Below are positions 4,898 to 9,412 of a stretch of DNA of 9,412 nt, one piece after another. The translations under genes and the position numbers were made by a program. The stretch spans positions 1 through 9,412 of the forward strand of contig JAFTSR010000125.1 of the NCBI GenBank assembly GCA_017467225.1, written 5' to 3'. Source of the DNA: Clostridia bacterium (GTDB lineage Bacteria > Bacillota_A > Clostridia > Oscillospirales > CAG-272). The notes under the pieces were generated by a model. That model had not been told where the DNA came from. It saw only the letters and a list, made by a program, of their open reading frames with translations, and did no database searches. The first letter of the stretch is position 1. Each line of letters starts with the position of its first letter.

Positions 4898-6979
4898 TTA
4901 CCTTATCTCCACCTTCACCGCCTGCAGCGCCTCAACCACCAGCTCCCGTCCGCCAATGCGTACTCTCTGCGCCTCATCCGTCGGATTGACCAGAATCTGC
5001 GCCCGACTGCCGTCCGGTGCCTGCCATGCCGTGCTCAGAACCGCATCCTGCGTCAGATTCCGACGGGCATCATAGCGCGGCAGCGTCATACGCTCGCATT
5101 CTATCGGCATCGAGGGAATCATCTTGCCATAGCCTAAATAGGGTGCAGCCTCCTCCCGGTAAAAACGAGTCAGATTTCGGATCAGCTCCAGTGCCTTGCC
5201 CTTGTCCGGCGCGTGCTCAAAATCGCGCGTGCCCCAGTTGGGCATCAGCTTGCCATCAGGCGTCAGTACCAGCGTCATGCAGTCGCCGGCCGTAAACGAG
5301 TAAGCCAGACGGTAGCACAGCGTGTCAACGTCCGAACGCAGCGGACAGCAGCATTGGTTGCCCATAAAGTTGTGCAGATATTCGTGGTACAGATACGCAT
5401 ACAGCGGTACCGGCTCGCCAATGTGATAATCGAGCTCAAAGCGGTTGTCGCTGAACAGCAGATTGCCGATAAACGGCTCGGCTGCCGCCGATTCGCAGCC
5501 GAATAGCGTGCGCGGCGCAGCATCGTTCCAGTCGGATAGCATGCCCTGCATGTTGGTGGTCATCCAGGCGCCGGGCGCATCGGGATGCCCGTGCTCACGG
5601 CTGTAGCACAGATATTGTCCGCCGCCGTGGTTCTGGTCCAGAATCTGTACGTAGTCAAGATCAGCCTCAAATAGCGGCGTGTAGGCGCGATCGAGCAGCG
5701 CGCGTCCGACCGGTGAGGCGGGACAGACGTCGTAGCCTGAACGCTGCCCGGTGCAGATGTGGCTGATGGCCACCTTGCCGTCGGGACCGGCGCACATGCC
5801 GGCCTCAAGGCCCTGGCACTCGTACTCCTCGCGCATGTTGTAATCCGCGATCAGATTGCTCTGTATGGTGTAGCCAAAGCCGGAGCAGTAAACGCCCATA
5901 AGATCGTTTTTCTCGTGCAGCGCGGCGCGGAAGGCGTTGAAGCTTTCCACACCCCCAAAGGGCGGCCAAACGTAGGGCGGTGCCCAGGGCGCGGTGCCCT
6001 CCCAGTGCATCAGCAGCACTAAAAGACGGCTGTCGGTCGCCGCGCGGATGTCGTCAAGCAGCGGCAGCGCGTTGGTGTAGGGAAACAGCGCGTTGGGGGT
6101 CATCTCGTCCATGTCGTGAATGCCGCGCACGGGATAGGAGACCACCAGCGGCAGATCGTGATACCAGGTCGGCAGAGCGGCGTTTTCGCTCACCTTGACC
6201 GCGCGCGGCGGCAGATGATCGGCAAACCAGGTGCGGTAACGCTCGGCGGCGCTCTCCCAGCGACCGTCGCAGCGCGCCAGCGTCAAGGGTGCCGGCATTT
6301 CGTACCGCTGACCCATCCGGCAGCCGCAGAATAAACGGAAGCGCAGCGTCACACCGCCGACCTCCGGATAAAAATCAATGCCCTTGGGCGCGCGCGTTTC
6401 GTCGTGAACGGCGAGATACAACCCGTCGTCCTCCCAAAGGTAGGCCAAAAGCTGCGAGCTGACCATGTTGGGAAAGACGGGATAGGCACCGCTGGAAGGG
6501 TACTCCGGCTGCATGCTGCGGCACCATTCGGACTCGCGCTGGGCAATGTCCGAGACAATGACGCCCTCGTTATACGGAAACAGAATGCGACCGCCGCCGA
6601 GTGCGTTGGCGGCAAGCGTCGGCAGCGTCAGCGGCAGCACGTCCACCCATTCGGGGCACAGCGCATCGCTGCCCGGATCCAGCGTGACCCACACGCCACA
6701 CGCGCCGTCGGCATCCGAAAAACGAACGGTCGCCGTCACGCTTTGCGCACCGGGAACGGAAAAATCACGGTAGATCAGCCCGTCGGCTGTGATCTCGCAT
6801 CCCCCGGCGTCCTTGGCACAGAGCAGGACGGGCGCACCGTCCGCATCGCGCAGCCGCGCAGAAAACAGCGGGCAGGGCGCGACCAGACGTTCCTTGCCGT
6901 CAAGGCAGAGAGAGGTAAGCGCCGCGGCCTGCGGATCGACACGCAGGGTCAGATGGGAAAAGGTATAAATCATCATCAT
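4898..6979 (-). CDS. DUF6259-like / glycoside-hydrolase-like protein
   Basis: A 693-residue soluble protein with no signal peptide or membrane segment, so probably cytoplasmic. It has an N-terminal beta-rich part (about 1-240), a central probable TIM barrel (about 270-570, with LLVLLMHWEGTAPW 319-332, YVQILDQNHGGG 443-454 and FGCESAAAEPF 493-503), and a short C-terminal beta domain (about 640-693). This resembles the uncharacterised DUF6259 family, which I recall as glycoside-hydrolase-like. Asp448 and Glu496 are possible catalytic acids by position; this is inference. Three tandem ATGs begin the frame. GGAGG (6983-6987) is only 3 nt from the first but 6 and 9 nt from the second and third, so the true start is probably 6976 or 6973. 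It is monocistronic with its own promoter, and no transporter or regulator lies beside it to suggest the glycan. The 3' end converges on repeat copy A with no clear terminator. Confidence 0.75.
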   Translation of the reverse strand: MMMIYTFSHLTLRVDPQAAALTSLCLDGKERLVAPCPLFSARLRDADGAPVLLCAKDAGGCEITADGLIYRDFSVPGAQSVTATVRFSDADGACGVWVTLDPGSDALCPEWVDVLPLTLPTLAANALGGGRILFPYNEGVIVSDIAQRESEWCRSMQPEYPSSGAYPVFPNMVSSQLLAYLWEDDGLYLAVHDETRAPKGIDFYPEVGGVTLRFRLFCGCRMGQRYEMPAPLTLARCDGRWESAAERYRTWFADHLPPRAVKVSENAALPTWYHDLPLVVSYPVRGIHDMDEMTPNALFPYTNALPLLDDIRAATDSRLLVLLMHWEGTAPWAPPYVWPPFGGVESFNAFRAALHEKNDLMGVYCSGFGYTIQSNLIADYNMREEYECQGLEAGMCAGPDGKVAISHICTGQRSGYDVCPASPVGRALLDRAYTPLFEADLDYVQILDQNHGGGQYLCYSREHGHPDAPGAWMTTNMQGMLSDWNDAAPRTLFGCESAAAEPFIGNLLFSDNRFELDYHIGEPVPLYAYLYHEYLHNFMGNQCCCPLRSDVDTLCYRLAYSFTAGDCMTLVLTPDGKLMPNWGTRDFEHAPDKGKALELIRNLTRFYREEAAPYLGYGKMIPSMPIECERMTLPRYDARRNLTQDAVLSTAWQAPDGSRAQILVNPTDEAQRVRIGGRELVVEALQAVKVEIR

Positions 6980-7008
6980 GCACCTCCCGAAAGACAGTTG
7001 TTACGTTT

Positions 7009-7038
7009 ATTATAGCACAGCGTTCGTCGTCTTGTCAA
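7009..7038 (-). promoter_or_regulatory. Consensus sigma-A promoter for the DUF6259-like gene
   Basis: On the minus strand, TTGACA (7033-7038), an 18-nt spacer and TATAAT (7009-7014), with a TG one base before the -10 (extended -10). Both hexamers match consensus exactly, predicting strong basal transcription, with a start about 7000 and a leader of roughly 25 nt carrying GGGAGGTG. Confidence 0.85.
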
Positions 7039-7123
7039 TATGCTCCTGCGCACCCTTTTGGTTGCCGGATGTTAAAAATTGCCCATGTTGGCTGAAATTA
7101 CCCTTTGGATTTACAAGATGCTA

Positions 7124-7152
7124 TTGACAATTGGTGCAAAATATGATATTAT
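7124..7152 (+). promoter_or_regulatory. Sigma-A promoter for the membrane-protein gene
   Basis: TTGACA (7124-7129), a 17-nt spacer and TATTAT (7147-7152). Predicted transcription starts about 7159, leaving a leader of about 50 nt before the ATG at 7209. It faces away from the leftward promoter about 85 bp upstream. Confidence 0.8.
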
Positions 7153-7208
7153 GATAACAGCGCATGCAAGCTGTTGCGTGCGAAAAATCTGATACTGTGG
7201 AGGTACAT

Positions 7209-8054
7209 ATGGCTCATGCATTCTCGCGCAACGTTGCGCTGAGCAAAGAGGGTTTGCTCGAACAAAGGTACAACAATACCAGATGGAATCTTCTCCTGGT
7301 AGCCATCGTCACGCTGATCAACGTGATATTTGTCGCCGGAGATTCGTATTTCCTGTTTTCAGCCACGCTCCCCTACACGATCTCGTATCTGGCCGCCCTG
7401 TTCTGCGGCGTTTTCCCGCCCGAATATTACGGGGATGAATATGCGCTTTGGGAATTCTGGCCCAAAGAGGTATTTTACGTGGCGATTGCCGTCTCGGTGC
7501 TAATCATCGGTCTTTACGTGCTTGCCTATTTCATGTCGGGCAAGAGCCGGGTGGGCTGGTTGATCTTTGCTCTGATTTTCTTCGGCGTTGATACGCTGTT
7601 TTTGCTTGGATTTTACGGCATTGCGCTGGATATGATCCTGGACTATGCCTTCCATGCCTGGATCATCGTCATTCTGAGCATGGGTGTCAAGGCGCATTTC
7701 GATTTAAAAAAGCTTCCCGAGCAGCCCGTGAGCGAGGTTTTGCCCACGGAGGCGTCGGAGCTTGAGGGTGAGGACAGCCGTTCTCTTGGCATGGCGGACA
7801 TGGAGGTCAAGTGCCGCGTGTTCCTGGAGGCTGAGGCAAACGGATGCGCGATCACCTATCGCCGCGTCAAAAAGACCAATCAGCTGGTCATCAACGGTCA
7901 GCTTTACGATGAATACGAGGCCCTGGTCGAGCAGGGACACGTCCTTTCGGCGACCATCGGCGGCCACCTGTACGAAGCGGGAATCACCCCGGCCGGGGTG
8001 ATGTTTATCGACGTTGACGGACAGCGTCTGGCGAAGAAGCTGCGAATTTTCTGA
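7209..8054 (+). CDS. Four-helix membrane protein with soluble C-terminal domain, function unknown
   Basis: I do not recognise this family. The start at 7209 is chosen because GGAGG (7199-7203) is 5 nt upstream; an in-frame ATG at 7164 has no ribosome site and falls at the predicted transcription start. This gives 281 residues. There are about four hydrophobic segments (about 27-45, 88-108, 115-135, 142-160), with an acidic/aromatic stretch between the first two (EYYGDEYALWEFWPKE, 72-87) likely on one membrane face. A charged, Glu-rich linker (about 165-195) leads to a compact alpha/beta C-terminal domain (about 198-281) with TNQLVINGQLYDEYEALVE (223-241) and repeated Gly turns. That tail looks like a small ligand- or partner-binding domain on the cytosolic side (inference). 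The gene is monocistronic, with its own promoter and terminator. No homology-based role is offered. Confidence 0.85.
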   Translation: MAHAFSRNVALSKEGLLEQRYNNTRWNLLLVAIVTLINVIFVAGDSYFLFSATLPYTISYLAALFCGVFPPEYYGDEYALWEFWPKEVFYVAIAVSVLIIGLYVLAYFMSGKSRVGWLIFALIFFGVDTLFLLGFYGIALDMILDYAFHAWIIVILSMGVKAHFDLKKLPEQPVSEVLPTEASELEGEDSRSLGMADMEVKCRVFLEAEANGCAITYRRVKKTNQLVINGQLYDEYEALVEQGHVLSATIGGHLYEAGITPAGVMFIDVDGQRLAKKLRIF

Positions 8055-8070
8055 GCATCAAATAACAAAC

Positions 8071-8107
8071 AAATTCCACAGACTCATAAAGGGTCTGTGG
8101 AATTTTT
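8071..8107. terminator. Bidirectional intrinsic terminator
   Basis: Perfect 13-bp stem AAATTCCACAGAC (8071-8083) / GTCTGTGGAATTT (8093-8105), 9-nt loop, with a T-run to 8107. In the leftward direction the stem is preceded by A residues and followed by TTTG. It sits between the convergent stops of the membrane-protein and DegT-like genes and can serve both. Confidence 0.9.
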
Positions 8108-8127
8108 GCTTATGGAGACGAGAAATA

Positions 8128-8949
8128 TCAGATTCCCGTCATTTTTTTGGCGTAGTCGGACTGGAACACCGGCTGGTTGGCCATATTGGTCAGGCGACGG
8201 GGCGCCGGAACGGAGAAGTCGCCGGTCTGCAGAATGACCTCGGCAGCGGCAGCCGTCCACTCGGTCACGCGGAGGTCTCCGCCAACGATATCATCGACGT
8301 TGAGCGAGCAGCCCTCGCCAAAGCCGCGGCCGCAGTTATGGTAGGCGAACGCGCCGGCGTAAACGTCGGTATCGTTCGTGACGACAAGTCCGCCCTTGCC
8401 GGCATAGATCTCGCTGCCGGCCTCAAGGGAGTACAGCACGGCGTCGGCGAAGGCGGCAAGCGGCCGACCGTCCTTTTTTAGGGAGAAATAGCCGTCGGCG
8501 TTGAGAATGAGCGGCGTATGATGCGCGCCGCAGATCTCTGCGACACGGGCGAGGGGATAGGTGTCAATATGCTCGGGCAGGAGGTCGACGACGACGCAGC
8601 GGACGTTGTCGGTGGTATCGAGCAGGGTATTCAGCGCGTCGGGTGCGATCATGCCGCAGCTGGGGCAGTTGGGCGTGAAGGCAGGCATGGCGCCGACGCA
8701 GACGGGGACGATCGCGTCCGCGGGCTCGCAGAGCTCACCGACGGCAATGCGGTCGCCGTGTGCTGCGCCGAAGTGGCGGATGAGGGATTCGTAGGCGGCG
8801 TCGTAGCTATGGCAGAGCAGGGCATGCTTGCTGCCGACGTAGGTAGCGAGTGCGGCGGCGGCGCTGACAGAGCGGGCATTGATGGTGCCCCAGCCGCCCG
8901 AGGCCATGACGGCGAGTTCGGTGGTTTCAAGGAGGGTTGTATCTTTCAT
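8128..8949 (-). CDS. Short DegT/DnrJ/EryC1/StrS-fold protein lacking expected PLP residues
   Basis: A 273-residue protein resembling the large domain of sugar aminotransferases (DegT family, PLP-dependent, usually about 370-400 residues). Matching landmarks are YVGSKHALLCHSYDAA (37-52; family YVG-KHA-SSGTAA), FADAVLYS (167-174), AGKGGLVVTN (183-192) and GGDLRVTEWTAAAAEVIL (223-240). By gap-free comparison with the family pattern recalled from memory, three cofactor residues are changed: the Lys that forms the Schiff base is Ser179, the Asp contacting the pyridine nitrogen is Asn150, and the Thr of SGTAA is Asp50. The usual C-terminal small domain is absent; the chain ends about 33 residues after the VTEWTAAAAEVIL block. 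A non-catalytic or PLP-independent role is therefore likely. AAGGA (8956-8960), 6 nt upstream, fixes the start. No clear promoter lies in the short gap to repeat copy B. Confidence 0.75.
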   Translation of the reverse strand: MKDTTLLETTELAVMASGGWGTINARSVSAAAALATYVGSKHALLCHSYDAAYESLIRHFGAAHGDRIAVGELCEPADAIVPVCVGAMPAFTPNCPSCGMIAPDALNTLLDTTDNVRCVVVDLLPEHIDTYPLARVAEICGAHHTPLILNADGYFSLKKDGRPLAAFADAVLYSLEAGSEIYAGKGGLVVTNDTDVYAGAFAYHNCGRGFGEGCSLNVDDIVGGDLRVTEWTAAAAEVILQTGDFSVPAPRRLTNMANQPVFQSDYAKKMTGI

Positions 8950-8991
8950 GATGGTTCCTTTCTACGTGGGGGGATTTAGGGGGGGTAGGAA

Positions 8992-9412
8992 GTGCGAACA
9001 AAGATTTCTAACGGTAAAAGGTTTGTTGCCTATTTCTTTGGTGCGCCCCAAAGAAATAGGCGAAAGAAAACGCGCATAAGGGACTGCCGTCCCTTATGTA
9101 TCCCTGCTGTTTCGCGTGCTACCACCAAACGCCTGTGGCGTTTGGCTAAAGCGCACGCGGTTGTTACAGAGTGCAGACTTCGCTTTCGCCGCCTCAAAAA
9201 GGACGGCGAAAACAGAGGGGATTTCTACGGGATGAAATGCTGGTGAGATATACGGCGCTCTTTCCCTTGCGTCATCCTGAGCGGAGCGCGGCGAAGCGCG
9301 CGTAGTCGAACGGATCTCGCAACGATTTTTTTGTAGGGGCGCGCATTGCGCGTCCGTTCCAACGCGAAACAATCTTTGATTTATCAAATGGGTAGCGAAG
9401 CGGCGCGAGGGG
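8992..9412 (-). repeat. Structured intergenic repeat, copy B (runs to the window end)
   Basis: Inverted relative to copy A, with recognisable matches up to about 9397. The core 9169-9242 is the reverse complement of 4598-4671 with one mismatch by eye. Hairpins: GCCTATTTCTTTGG/CCAAAGAAATAGGC (9028-9061), CATAAGGGAC/GTCCCTTATG (9075-9098), CCAAACGCC/GGCGTTTGG (9125-9145) inside the outer stem CGCGTGC (9113-9119)/GCACGCG (9153-9159), and an 8-bp stem at 9337-9355. Each corresponds in place to a hairpin of copy A but has a different stem sequence. It ends 42 bp upstream of the DegT-like start codon. Short ORFs across it appear non-coding. The far boundary may lie outside the window. Confidence 0.85.
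9270..9326. repeat. Second repeat family embedded in copy B
   Basis: GTCATCCTGAGCGGAGCG (9271-9288), GCGAAGCGCGCG (9291-9302) and GTAGTCGAACGGATCTCG (9302-9319) follow a pattern I recall as widespread in bacterial intergenic repeats (CATCCTGAGC...GTCGAAGGATC). It is absent from copy A, where the sequence passes directly from the first hairpin to the shared core, so it looks like a later insertion or an optional module. Recognition is from memory. Confidence 0.55.

Noticed and set aside
7164..7208. Upstream ATG extending the membrane protein by 15 residues
   Set aside because: No ribosome site, and it falls next to the predicted transcription start. The ATG at 7209 has GGAGG at ideal spacing.
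8968..8985. Two G-runs (6 and 7) upstream of the DegT-like gene as a G-quadruplex
   Set aside because: Only two runs are present, so an intramolecular quadruplex would need each to split with almost no loop. There is no supporting conservation.
8992..9387. Short ORFs across the window end (84 and 97 codons)
   Set aside because: Repeat-derived sequence of copy B on both strands, with no ribosome site or homology that I can support.
4527..9397. CRISPR array or transposon ends
   Set aside because: Only two large inverted copies occur, without regular short spacing, cas genes, transposase or visible target-site duplication.

Overview
The window looks like a chromosomal segment of a moderately GC-rich anaerobic Firmicute, probably a gut clostridium of the Oscillospiraceae/Ruminococcaceae type. 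The reasons are an oxygen-sensitive glycyl radical enzyme (GRE) with its radical-SAM activase, a tandem glycine riboswitch, near-consensus sigma-A promoters with strong GGAGG ribosome sites, and long palindrome-rich intergenic repeats of a kind I associate with gut clostridia. The assignment is inference; there is no rRNA or other taxonomic marker here.

Layout. (1) Positions 3-2348 (+) hold the 3' part of a GRE gene that runs, with no stop codon, straight into its activating enzyme, then a zinc-dependent medium-chain dehydrogenase 9 bp later and an intrinsic terminator. The likely logic is that the GRE makes an aldehyde or ketone and the dehydrogenase reduces it (or oxidises a related alcohol). 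The substrate cannot be read, because the GRE active site lies upstream of the window. (2) Positions 2481-4353 (+) are a self-contained transport unit: sigma-A promoter, 5' hairpin, tandem glycine aptamers, an intrinsic terminator as probable expression platform, and an AGCS-family sodium:alanine/glycine symporter. (3) Positions 4354-4897 contain no gene but several strong hairpins and copy A of a structured repeat. (4) Positions 4898-6979 (-) encode a roughly 690-residue cytoplasmic DUF6259-like, glycoside-hydrolase-like protein. It is divergent from a four-helix membrane protein of unknown function (7209-8054, +), and each has its own consensus promoter in the 230-bp gap. (5) Positions 8128-8949 (-) encode a short DegT/DnrJ/EryC1/StrS-fold protein in which the residues expected to bind PLP appear to be replaced. 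(6) From 8992 to the window end lies copy B of the repeat, inverted relative to copy A and interrupted by a second repeat family.

The most interesting signals are the zero-linker GRE-activase fusion with a well-placed internal ribosome site; the two inverted repeat copies, which share a 74-nt core (one mismatch) while their flanking hairpins differ in sequence but keep their base pairing; and the apparently PLP-less, truncated DegT-like protein. I see no tRNA, rRNA, CRISPR array, transposase or prophage gene.
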